Source of the DNA: Lingula anatina
Taxonomy: Eukaryota; Brachiopoda; Lingulata; Lingulida; Lingulidae
Length of the DNA stretch: 64,000 nucleotides
Direction of reading: 5' to 3'
Assembly (NCBI RefSeq): GCF_001039355.2
Contig: NW_019775658.1
Coordinates: forward strand, 109,419-173,418
The number at the start of each line of letters is the position of its first letter. Positions within the stretch are counted from its first letter, which is position 1. The notes beneath the pieces were generated by a model. It had not been told where the DNA came from. It did not search any database and saw only the letters and a program-made list of their open reading frames with translations. Below are positions 34,201 to 44,377 of the stretch, in pieces. The position numbers and the translations under genes are program-made.

Positions 34201-34473
34201 CCACCAACTTTGCCATGCTTTGATTCCATACTGCATTCAATTCAAAATAAGTCTTTCTTCAAAAATTTTAGTTTGTAACACACCACAATGACATAATTTT
34301 TTCATAATAATTTCAAGCAGAGATTAAAAAAAAAAGCCCCCTGATCTTCAAGTTCATTTTACTGAACATTCCCCTCTTCTTGCTTTTATAAACTGCCCTA
34401 GCTGGTTTCACGTCACTCCTCTCCACTCCAGCATAATTTATCTGGGAATCTCATCCTTATTTTTGATACTTGG
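31208..34473. other. Downstream region of gene B, allele 2 (no gene seen)
   Basis: The counterpart of 22138-25582 without the 139 bp insertion. On the - strand an AATAAA stands at 31512-31517, 3 kb after the stop codon; whether the transcript reaches it cannot be told. No coding sequence recognised. Confidence 0.5.
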
Positions 34474-36859
34474 TCACTCATATCTGACAAGACAGACGGC
34501 TGCAGTCAACACCAAAATAATAGAAATGGCAGAAGGGAGATTGATTTCACATCCTGACCTGATACTTGGTCCTAAATTGGGACAGGCAGGCCCCTGACAT
34601 TCATCAGATTCTGAAATCAATGATTTAAAGAAGTCACATATCTGCCCAGCTCTATCTCTGGAATCGCATATCATTCCATTATTCAAAAAAAAAAAAAAAA
34701 AAAAAAAAAAGATTTCCCTTTATGTCTGTGCCAAGACAATATCTACTTCCTGAATTTTAACATAATTATATCGAAATATTTAAGTATAACAGGCACTTCG
34801 ATTCATAACAAAGTATTCTTGAAATTAACCATCATGATAACAATTTGTTTTACAATACTCACAACTAGATATACAAATGGACCATTTCATTGTAAAAAAA
34901 ATTATTGTTATTAAAATGTTGTGAGTCATTCATGGATAAGTGTGCATTCATAAAAATCAAAGCCAATTCGTTTAATACTTACCCAAAAGCATCACCGTGC
35001 TTGTTGTGCGGCCATATTTGTTGTAACCCTCACATTCGTACCGTCCATAATCGGTACTTTCGACATCAAATATTCTAAGATATAAAAATGAATCTGATAC
35101 ATCCATATTAGGATAACCATGACCAGACACAACCTCGATACTGTAGTCATTATCTGTATGCAATTTTTGGCGATAGCCGTCAGCCGACACTCCGTACCAG
35201 GCAAATTCTGGTAATGGCTCACCTGAAAAATTTGATCAAATATTTTTTGAAGAAAACTTAGAAGTTGATTCCCAGTCCAAAAACATAGAATTGAGGAAGT
35301 CACAAAGAGACTTTTTTTATTAGCAAGCCCCATGAAAATATGTTGTTTGGTGGTAACATAAAAATATATTGTTTGGTGGTCAATGTCAATGAGAATCAAA
35401 CCCATCACCTTACAAGTTAAAAAGCCCAAATTTCATGTAAGAGAGTCATCTAAAAAGAGAGACAGTCCTTGACACAGCCTATAAACTATCTTCTGAACAC
35501 CCATAAGTTTATGTGAAAAGGCCTTTAGTAATGCCACATCTACCACAATAAGCTACCAAAGAAAAAGAACATCAGTGCAGCTATTTTCATCATATTGAAT
35601 ATACAACTTGAAATGTACACCAACAATCTTTAATAGTACTTATTAAATATCTTACAATCCACAAACAATCCATATCATCACTTGCTAACTTTTTACCTGA
35701 GATTATACACTCCAGTGTAACTTCAAATGAACCTGGGGCTTGGTACCTCTCTTTAAATGATGCCTTTCCAGTTGGCTTAAAGGCCACTACTAATTTAACC
35801 GTAGCTTCGGCTGGTTGATTGACATCATTATTAGCAGTGCACCTGTATGAGCCTCCAGCATCCCTCGTTACATTTCGCAGGGAAAGTGTGGTATTCTAGA
35901 TGGATAAAACGTTGTATGTAGAAGTTATACAATAACATATTTACAGTCAGTTCTGCATTTTGGGTACATATTGCTGGACTAGGTTGCTGTTTCTTAAAAA
36001 TCTACCAGAATAATTGACTTTTCAATTAAACAATTCATTTTCAAGTCTCAAAATCTATTGAACAGTTCAACGGTACTATAATATATGGGTTTTACCCACC
36101 ACATAAATTCCTTCAGAAGAAAGTGATTTTCTACTACCCACAACTCATTGCTAGACCCATTCTTGCACTTAGAATCTATATTCTATTCCAACTGTAATTT
36201 AATGATTTACTTCTAGATAATTGATTGGCCACGTCTCCCTCTCCCTTTCATAAGGAACTATCAATGAAAGATACTTCCTAAAAAGTTATATTTGAGGGGA
36301 TTTACAATTTTTAGTCTAAATTGGAAATGGTGGGTAGCTAAGCAGTATATGTATAGACATAGAATACATTGCTATATAATATGAAAATGTAGAAAATATG
36401 ACTCCATATGAAAATTTCAAACACGTAGAATGAAAATTTAATTTAGACTTACACTGAGGGAGTAAACCTCCCCAGGGAGCGGCAGTGGGCTACCATTAAG
36501 CCTAGTCCATGTGACCACTGGGGTGGGGGTCCCAGCAGCGGTACAGGTCAAATTAACATCCTTACCCCTCTCTACCTCCACTGATGCTGGAGCATGAATG
36601 ATATATGGTCTAACTAGAAAAAGAGAACAGATACAAAAGATAAAATCAACAAGTAAAATTAAAATTTCTGTGCACTAATTTCCAGCTCTTGGTCACATTT
36701 TTTTTGGGGGGGGGATAGCCTGAAAGAATTAATGAGGTGCAATTTTCCTTCACAATTCAAACAAATATATTGGTCATTTACTTAATGCACAGTCACATTT
36801 TTGCCACAATAAAGTATAAAATTGAATTTTCCTTAAAGACTTGCAAACTGTGACTTCGG

Positions 36860-36921
<62 letters not shown>

Positions 36922-39900
36922 AATCCCTGCTGTTTTACACTTTGAAATGCAAAGTTAAGGTCATAAAATTATGGCTACCATCTGTAGATTACGATAATAA
37001 TCTATCATGAAAACTGTAAGGTGAGTGTTTTGAAACAAATTGGATATTTAAAATTATGCACCCAGTTTTATCTTGATAATAATTCACAAAATCATACTGC
37101 TGCTACAGGCCATTATTTAGGCATCCCAAAACAAGGCCCTGAACAAGAGGCAGTTATACTAAACCTTATATTGGAAGTATAAAATACTGTCAAACACAGT
37201 CTTATCTTTTTACAATACATACTCCAAGGATATTTGAAATATATACCATAGCAGCACAGCAAACAAATGAATGACTCAGATTAGATAAGACATATGTAAA
37301 TAAGCTGAGCTGAGTGCTACTTAAACATACCATGGCTGGCTGACCCGCTAGTTCTGGATATTATAAAGGGAGAGCAAAACATTTTATGACCCCCCCCCCC
37401 CCCTCCAAGCAAATGAGACAATTTCAAAAAAAAAATTAGTGCCATTTAGAGCAATTAAAACCTATGAAAAAGCATAATTTGAATCTTCTCTCTGTCTTTG
37501 TGCAATTCTGTGGGCTGGTGCCAAAATCACCAAATAGGGAGGGAGATGGGTAAGGTTAACCTTTGATTAATGAGCACAAAACCACCCATTCCATACTTTA
37601 CAAATAAGCATAAATCCACCCACCCTAAACTTAAAAAAAATTTTTTTTTGCATAATTCCAAAAGAAAACAAGTCCAATTTGATAAAAGAACTAATTAAAT
37701 ATCTCACACACCAAGATTAAGATTTTCACAGTATATACATACAGTGGAATGGGTATAGCATGGGTATTAGCAACAAGCCGAAACTTTACAAATAGCTTAC
37801 CAGGGATGGTTAGGAGCCCAACCTTGCACGGGTACAAGCTGGGGTTAGTTCCTTGAATGGTCACCTTGCAGATATACTGGCCACTGTCGGACTGTTCAAG
37901 CTGATTGATGACCAGAGTGGATAAGGTATTCTGATTTTCCGGATCAGTTGTTATCTCAATCTCATACTGAAAGTGAAAGTGGGTCACCAATTATTTCTTA
38001 CGCTATGTTTAGAATAGGATAGATTAAAGGGATAATAACTCTTCGTATTAGACCTATATTTCACAATAAAACGTTGTGAATAACTCATAGAAATATAATA
38101 TTTTGTTTTACAACAAAAAACAGCAGTGATAGCTTTTATTCTGATATCTGCGCTTGTCTTCAGATCACGTGACCTCCATTGATGGCTATACTCTGTTATA
38201 ATCTGTGAAGAGATTTTATCAAAAAACCAAACTTTTTAGAAAAAAAACAAGGACTAACTTTGAATGTAAAAATGGATTCATTAACCATTGGTAAGTATGG
38301 GAAAATTGTTTTTTACTCCAGGAAAATTCATTTTTTGGCCAGAACGAAGAGTTATTATCCCTTTAATATCACCCAATGGATGGAGCCACCAGCCACTTAA
38401 ATGCATTCAATTGGGGAAAGAACCCACTCCAATTTTTTTTTAACAACAGAAGTCACATATTTCATAAAAGAAACAAGAAAAAATGCCTTGGATAGTGTTT
38501 TGAATGAAAGAGTTGGAATGAATGAGGTAAAATTGGTGTGTCTGAAAAAAGGTAAACGTACTGTAACCATAAAGGTGCACCATTTATTTTTAAAGACTAC
38601 ATCTATACTCACCCTTTGTTCTTCATGATCAAAAATAACCTCTTGGTCCCCAGCGTAGAGATGTCGATCTTCATGATACCAGTGAATCTAAAATAATACA
38701 ACATATTTCATGCTCTTTATACAGGGTCCTCTTTATAAAACTTTCTGAAATTCATAAATCAGTCCTTGGTTAAAGACAGAAACATAAATTTGGTTCTATT
38801 TCGGTCCTGGATAAATGTGTAGTACTAGTAGTCTACTTGATTTATATATCTGGCTATATGACAAACTAACTTGCCAAATCTCACATTTGGTGAATCAGAC
38901 CCAGCAAGCTTTCTTTTACTGGACTTCTACTGGTTAACCTCAAGTAAAATTGAAAGTTAAAAAAGAAAACCATTACTTTTGATGGAAATATAAGAAATAA
39001 AAATCAGAAATATTCAGTTCATATTTGTCCATGCAGAATATATTATGAATAATTTACACCTTACATTATGGACAAGCCAATTTTTTTTGAGAAATGCCAA
39101 AAATAAAAAAAGAAACACATAGGGAGGAAAAAAGGGAGCATTTGGATAATTCCATCATACTAGCTGGATCAATCCAATTCTACAAGAGATTCCCCCAGAG
39201 AGCAATCACTGTAATGGTCATATCTGATATACACCTAGAGCTGGTAGGGGATATATAAGCCAAAAAAGCTAATTACCCCTTAGCTGCTAGTCAGACAATT
39301 AAGCTGATTACACTGCATGCAATTTAGTGAGAATTAATCCCCTGCAGAGTTGGGTCGATTCATCTCATATGATGGGTTTAACTGAACGCTCCCTACGCAA
39401 TACTTACAACATTACTTTGAAGCTGGCTTACAACACACGTAAGTCTGGCTGTGCCAGCAATGGCCACAACTTCTGGAATGATTTCTTGGGTGATTTTAGT
39501 TTGTGACCCAGACTGGCCACTGTTACTCCCACATCCTGCTACAGAAAAAAAAAGAGATCATTTTATTAATTGCCCACTTGTGCGCGCACGTTTCATATGT
39601 AAACATCTGGTCTTGACTGCGATTCGGAGTTCACTCCGATTTAACCCAGCTCCCAATTTGGGTTTATTTCGACCCCAGTCAGGGGTAAGTCGTCCGTTCA
39701 CATTAGAAAAGTTAACAGTGATAGGACTGAGGTCAGGCCTTGACTGCGGTCCAAAGTGCTAGTGTGAATAGCCTATGTGTGAGTTTTTTTGTTTGACCAA
39801 GTTTTAGTTTGAAGTTAAGGCAAGTGCCATGGAAGTACTGATCTGCTTTTAAAACAATGGCGGGCGCAAAGGTATGTTTAGTCACGCTCACATTTTTTAA

Positions 39901-40840
39901 GACTGTGTTTTTACATACATTAACTTTTTGGCCCTCTTATTTGCTTTGCTCAATTGAATTCTTCTGCATGCCTACCATAGCTTTGCAGCCATCTTCTTTA
40001 CATAGGTTTTAAAACAATTCTGACAAAAAATGACTGTTTCTCTTTGGATTTCTGTTTTTTCTGCTTTTTTTTTTTTTATAAATTAAATGGAAAGGCCGAA
40101 ATATATCATAATCAAAAGGTTGACAACTTTTCGTTTGGCCAAAAAATAGATTTCCCAAGGGTAAAGGACAATTTCCCCATATCTAGTTTTTGAATTAAAA
40201 TGCTAATCTACACCGAGTTAATTATGTGGGAACTTTGTCTCTGCCATTCAAATAAATTAGTTTGGAAATTTACCAACCTATTATTGGTATATTTTTTAAA
40301 GAAGCCTTAAAGTTTCATTTGAAAAACAACTTAAAATTAGTAAATGATACCAAACTAATTGATTTGAGTAGCGAAGACATTTCTCAAAGTCCCCACACAA
40401 ATTAATCACAGACTTTTATGGGGGGGGGGGGGGGGGGGGTACTGAAAAAGTGCCAATATTAAAACCAATTTTGGTCCAATTTTTCGCTTTATAGTGTATA
40501 TTAGTGCGGTGTTACCAAGACCAAGGACGTATAATATATACGTCCTTGCCAAGACCTTGTATTTTCTTTCATTTTAGATTAATATTTATAAACATTTCAA
40601 GGTGAAACTGAAAGCCAAGTGTTGGACCAACGGTCATTTAATTTTCTCAAAAGTTTATCAGATTTTTGTACCAGCGTTCAATCATTAGAAAGTGATGGTA
40701 AAGGCTTGACTCTCAAAATTTAAACCATTGAAGTTGAACTGCGCCATTTTGCCAGTTTAAACTTTTTACCTGCCATTAATGTACTTACCACCACTGCTTG
40801 TCCCAATAAGCATGATAATACACAGAGCTTGTTCCCACAT
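34474..40840 (-). CDS. Three-Ig cell-surface protein, lachesin/IgLON-like (gene B, 386 aa)
   Basis: Exons 40840-40789, 39538-39408, 38687-38613, 37966-37801, 36613-36453, 35895-35697, 35222-34983, 34610-34474 (stop TGA). Intron phases 1,0,0,1,0,1,1. Residues 1-17 (MWEQALCIIMLIGTSSG) are a signal peptide. Ig1: Cys52, Trp64, Cys119 (D-S-G-Q-Y-I-C); Ig2: Cys165, Trp177, Cys214 (G-G-S-Y-R-C); Ig3: Cys258, Trp270, Cys325 (D-Y-G-R-Y-E-C). Two extra cysteines frame Ig1 (20 and 133) and could pair. The C-terminal exon has three further cysteines in a short stem and ends in about 15 hydrophobic residues plus R-Y-E: either a GPI signal or a single transmembrane segment with a tiny tail. Ig2 and the start of Ig3 share one exon. 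Same strand and architecture as its neighbours, so probably a tandem duplicate. Likely an adhesion or recognition receptor. Confidence 0.85.
36862..36918. repeat. (TA)n microsatellite, expanded allele
   Basis: About 28 TA units in intron 4 of gene B. The other allele (27987-27995) has about 4-5 units. Confidence 0.95.
38028..38362. mobile_element. TTAA-type MITE in intron 3 of gene B, allele 2
   Basis: 335 bp, both flanks TTAA (38024-38027, 38363-38366). Ends AGGGATAATAACTCTTCG in inverted orientation. It carries a TCACGTGA palindrome inside. Non-coding. Confidence 0.8.
39133..39394. mobile_element. Foldback MITE (AGGG family) next to exon 2 of gene B, allele 2
   Basis: About 262 bp, the same insertion as 30208-30696 but without the nested element. 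Its end lies 13 bases from exon 2, so it was present before the two haplotypes separated. Confidence 0.65.
40421..40439. repeat. G-run of about 19
   Basis: Homopolymer in intron 1 of gene B; such runs can form quadruplexes and are assembly-prone. Confidence 0.9.
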
Positions 40841-40978
40841 TTTGATTGTTTGATTTACTTGGAATAAACCTGGAATGTAATCTTTAAAAACAAACACACA
40901 CATGCAGGTAAGGTCTCTAGTACGGCTCCCAGAACAGGTATTTTTTAAGTCAAAGCATTGATGACCTCATTTTCACCT

Positions 40979-40996
40979 GTCACGTGACCACGTGGG
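40979..40996. promoter_or_regulatory. Double CACGTG E-box upstream of gene B
   Basis: GTCACGTGAC overlapping into CCACGTGG, about 140 bases before the gene B start codon. CACGTG is the core site of bHLH-zip factors (USF/Myc/MITF class). Another GTCACGTGAC stands 236 bases before the start codon of gene C. Function inferred. Confidence 0.4.
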
Positions 40997-41526
40997 TGCA
41001 TGCCGGGAATAGCTCAGTGACTCACCTGTACAGAGTTTACGCACCTGGATAACTAACACCTGACTCAGGTTCCGCACAAATACATGTATCAAGCGATGAT
41101 TTTGAACCAGATATGCGTCTAAACCTAACTTATTCCTATATTTTCACAAATGTCTTTTGTATTATCTTACTACAAATAACGATAAAATAACCATTAAATA
41201 ATTAATTAATCCTTTTTCTCATCGTACAGATGTGGCCTATTGAGCAGTCGGACGTGGATAAAATGAGTCACGAAAAGCGTCTGTGCAACGGTGTCGCGAA
41301 TCCACGGCATCAAGAAAGGGAGTCTTCCCACCCCTTTCCGTTTCCCCTGTAGTATTACACAATGGCGTTGTATATATTTTTTCCTTAATAGAGAATAATT
41401 TGGTTTCTAGACTTTATAAATTGTTTTGAAAATTGGGAAAGCTGCAAAGAAATAGTTTAGAAAATTTGGGGCAGAACGCAGGTCAAAACATAACTAGCTA
41501 AGAATGACTTTTCTTGGCATCATTTA

Positions 41527-41613
41527 TGCCCCTATTTCACACAGACCACGAATCCCACGAATCACCAGGAATTGACAGATTTCAGGATTCGTGGTCTGCG
41601 TGAAATAGGGGCA
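41527..41613. mobile_element. Short near-palindromic element, 87 bp
   Basis: TGCCCCTATTTCAC(A/G)CAGACCACGAATCC forms both ends in inverted orientation, with about 30 bases between, flanked by TA on both sides. Probably a minimal MITE; would fold into a stable hairpin. Confidence 0.6.
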
Positions 41614-42204
41614 TAACACATCTAACATACGACAGTAGGCCTTCCATTTGGCATATCGATGTCCATACTAAAATACAAATTTAACGTTTATATTTAGACC
41701 ACTCTAGACGAGTTAACTGTTATATTTTTAGAATGAAAACATGAGGGACTATCTTAACGTTGAAACTTTCTTTAACACAGATAAAAAGGCCCGTAGCTGT
41801 GAGGAAAGACGCCTGACATACTGGTAATATTATGTGTCATCTGGCGGAGATCGATACTGAAAGTGGTTGTCACGCACACCTACAAAGCGGAGGGTCAGTT
41901 GAATCACCGTGATTAGGCAAAATCACTTTAACAGAGACAGGCGACTGCCCCTACGTAATACATAGATTGCTAAAGTGTTAATCACCTACGGACATAAGAA
42001 TTTTACTTTACATAACAACTTCTAACAGCCAAAAGTTAGTTTTAAACATAGGTGCCCACATCAAATGGTATTATTTACGATGTATATAGATTTTATAAAA
42101 TCATGTGATTTTATTTGATATTTCTGGTCATAAACTGGACATGAATCTTTTCATAACCACTCCTCGTGTTAGATATGTTTTAGCTGAACTGCTGAACACA
42201 GTAT

Positions 42205-42450
42205 AGGGATCATTCCAAATGACACTATCGTTCTAATTCAACCCGCGGAGACTCCTGCTGAATGCAATTAGATTAACAGATTAATTAGCGCGCCTCTTCT
42301 TGTTTCCAACGTCCTCACCAGATCTGCTTCATTCTACTCAATGCCCTGAGGAGGCGTGTTAATCCGACAATCTGATTACATTCAGCAAGAGTCCCTGCGG
42401 GGTTGGATCGATCTAGAATTAAAACGATAGTTCTTTGGGAACGTGCCCTT
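42205..42450. mobile_element. Foldback MITE (AGGG family), upstream of the sulfotransferase
   Basis: About 246 bp ending 168 bases before the ATG of the sulfotransferase gene. Inverted blocks: ends AGGG-x-x-C-x-TTCC, then ACTATCGTT, then CCGC-GG-GACTC, then TGAATGCAATTAGATT. It may contribute to the promoter region; that is inference. Confidence 0.65.
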
Positions 42451-42618
42451 CACTCTTCAGAATAGTTTATGCATATTTATATGGATTTTTTTTGCCTTTG
42501 GCATATAACTATTCTGTCTCCCAAAGCAATTATATACAGCGCTACATATGCCAGAAGCGTTTTTGACGTGGTTGAAAACTAAACAACGTTTTATTCACAC
42601 CTTGTTCGGTTTTCGAAT

Positions 42619-44376
42619 ATGAAAGTTGGCCGTCGGATGCGCTGGTTTATCATGGTGAAAGTTAAGTGGTTGATGACTTTGTTTTACGTCGTAGGAATTG
42701 TAATATTCATTGTGATAATGCTACGATCACTGTCCCACCGCCAGAATTCGAACTTAGCAAGAGAACACGACACTCTAGGAGCTGAGTCTCTACGCTTCAA
42801 TGTGGTCCCCGTGTTTCCGACAGAAAGACAGAGCAAAGACCAGGACGATTACCATGACAACACCACTCCACACCGTGAAGTCGTCTACAAACACGACCGA
42901 GATAAAACGCTTGGACCTCCCAAAACGATATCCGATCCGTCTACAGTTGAACAAACAGACAGAGTGTCGATTTCTAATCAGTCGAATGCCTACCGGACTT
43001 GCCAACCCCAGAGACATGTCGTTTTTGTTAAAGTGTCCAGATGCGGTTCCAATACCATAGGGAATATTTTCAACCGGTTTGCTTACAACCATGCTCTGAA
43101 TGTTTCCGTCTTGGTGAGAAGAGAGACAAAGGCGTATTTTCATCAAACAGACGGTCGTTCAGAACCATCTCAGCCCCGTCTGACAGCCAACATAGTCACC
43201 TTACCGTCTAATACCAATCTGAAAACAAAATATGACTTTGTGCTCTTTGACAAAACATATAACAAAACAATTCGCAGGAGCTTGGCCTATTCGGATACAT
43301 TCGCAGTGACCTCTCTGCGACAGCCATGGTCCCAGTTTCAGTCGGCATTTTTCCACAATGGTGTTCACAGGGATCTTGGGATAACAAATGCAAACGAGAT
43401 GCAAACTTTTCTGAAATATCCAAAATTCCTGAAAGCTGTTCGCTGCCGATCCCAAATCGCCGAGCGCACCCCCTATTCATATCCAGCGTGCATTAAAAAT
43501 AGCATGGCACACGACCTGGGTTTCCCGCTGAATAAAACTTTGGCAAACAACATGACGTATATTGCCGAGTTTATACGACAAATCGACCGGGAGTTCGACC
43601 TTGTGATAATTTTGGAAAACGCCCTTGAGAGCTTGATCTTACTGAAACGCCGTCTCTGTTGGAGCATTGAAGATATGTTACATCTCTTACTCAATTTCAG
43701 TACCTCTTATACAAGGGCAATGGCCACGCAGACGACACAAAGTAAAACCTTTTACAATGTGACGACACAAAGCAAGGGGAACGCTAGTAATACACCTCAA
43801 AGTGAGACCAGCGGAAATGTGACTTCACAAGAAGAAGCAAACACTAGTGCTTATATTCAGGGTAGAACAAGTGAAAATGTGACAATACAAGGAAAGGTAA
43901 ACACAAGTGTGACGACAAAAAGTGACGTTAAAAATGGCAAGATAAACCAAGAGAAAGCCAAAGGAACAGTAATGTCACCAGATGAAGTGAACACAAAAGG
44001 TAAAGCGGACGGAAATATGAAGTCACTTGGTAACACGAATGAAGGACTGAAGACAGAAGCCGGAGAAGAGGAAGAGGCGAAAAATCTGCATAGAAACTGG
44101 AGTCCCGTAGATTATGCCTTGTACAAACATTTCCTTGAAAAATTTCAGCAAAAATTGAGAGTTCAACCCAAAGACTTTTTTGACGAGGTCGAATACTTTA
44201 ATGGCTTACTAGGGCAATTATATGACTTCTGCAAGGATGCTCAAAATAAAGTTAAGAAAATGAAAGTTTTGGCGCAGAAGTGGACCAAAGAATTCTTTGT
44301 ATCTCCTCAGCATTGTGTTAAAATGCAAATGAGTGAAGGGGGCTTCTTTAAATTTTCGGAAGGTATCAAGTTGTAA
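42619..44376 (+). CDS. Galactose 3-O-sulfotransferase-like type II Golgi enzyme with glycosylated tandem repeat (585 aa)
   Basis: Uninterrupted frame from ATG to TAA with a membrane segment at residues 9-36 (short N-terminal cytoplasmic side, as in Golgi enzymes), then a stem to about 125. The family landmarks are present: H-V-V-F-V-K-V-S-R-C-G-S-N-T-I (133-147) at the 5'-phosphosulfate loop, S-L-R-Q-P-W-S-Q-F-Q-S-A-F-F (232-245) at the 3'-phosphate site, R-R-L-C-W-S-I-E-D-M-L (344-354), and N-W-S-P-V-D-Y-A-L-Y-K-H-F (493-505). These match the Gal3ST family, which transfers sulfate from PAPS to the 3-OH of galactose. The loop differs from the usual K-T-x-K-T-A-G-S-T form. Residues 361-490 are an insertion: a Thr/Asn/Lys-rich repeat with period 20. 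Thirteen N-glycosylation sequons can be counted. Length exceeds the usual 400-490 because of this insert. Single exon, richer in G+C than its flanks. Exact substrate unknown. Confidence 0.83.
   Translation: MKVGRRMRWFIMVKVKWLMTLFYVVGIVIFIVIMLRSLSHRQNSNLAREHDTLGAESLRFNVVPVFPTERQSKDQDDYHDNTTPHREVVYKHDRDKTLGPPKTISDPSTVEQTDRVSISNQSNAYRTCQPQRHVVFVKVSRCGSNTIGNIFNRFAYNHALNVSVLVRRETKAYFHQTDGRSEPSQPRLTANIVTLPSNTNLKTKYDFVLFDKTYNKTIRRSLAYSDTFAVTSLRQPWSQFQSAFFHNGVHRDLGITNANEMQTFLKYPKFLKAVRCRSQIAERTPYSYPACIKNSMAHDLGFPLNKTLANNMTYIAEFIRQIDREFDLVIILENALESLILLKRRLCWSIEDMLHLLLNFSTSYTRAMATQTTQSKTFYNVTTQSKGNASNTPQSETSGNVTSQEEANTSAYIQGRTSENVTIQGKVNTSVTTKSDVKNGKINQEKAKGTVMSPDEVNTKGKADGNMKSLGNTNEGLKTEAGEEEEAKNLHRNWSPVDYALYKHFLEKFQQKLRVQPKDFFDEVEYFNGLLGQLYDFCKDAQNKVKKMKVLAQKWTKEFFVSPQHCVKMQMSEGGFFKFSEGIKL
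43732..44001 (+). repeat. Degenerate 30/60-base tandem repeat inside the sulfotransferase
   Basis: Residues 372-461 break into 10-residue units (such as TTQSKTFYNV, TTQSKGNASN, TPQSETSGNV, TSQEEANTSA, YIQGRTSENV, TIQGKVNTSV). Odd units carry N-V-T and even ones N-A-S or N-T-S, so the true period is 20 residues. Sequons fall at 380, 388, 400, 408, 420 and 428. Later units decay. Confidence 0.8.
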
Positions 44377-44377
44377 G

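Larger units (their letters stand above)
40841..42204. other. Intergenic region between gene B and the sulfotransferase (divergent promoters)
   Basis: The two genes are transcribed away from each other, so this interval holds both 5' ends. It contains a GTCACGTGAC palindrome (40979-40988) followed by CCACGTGG, and a short hairpin element (41527-41613). No open frame of interest. Confidence 0.5.

Noticed and set aside
40508-40555. Inverted repeat CAAGGACGTATA around a short loop
   Set aside because: Only about 12 bp per arm in AT-rich DNA within intron 1 of gene B; no target duplication or second copy found, so not listed as an element.
42790-43694. Several frames of 70-118 codons overlapping the sulfotransferase
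   Set aside because: Shadow frames of the conserved 585-codon gene; none has a recognisable domain.
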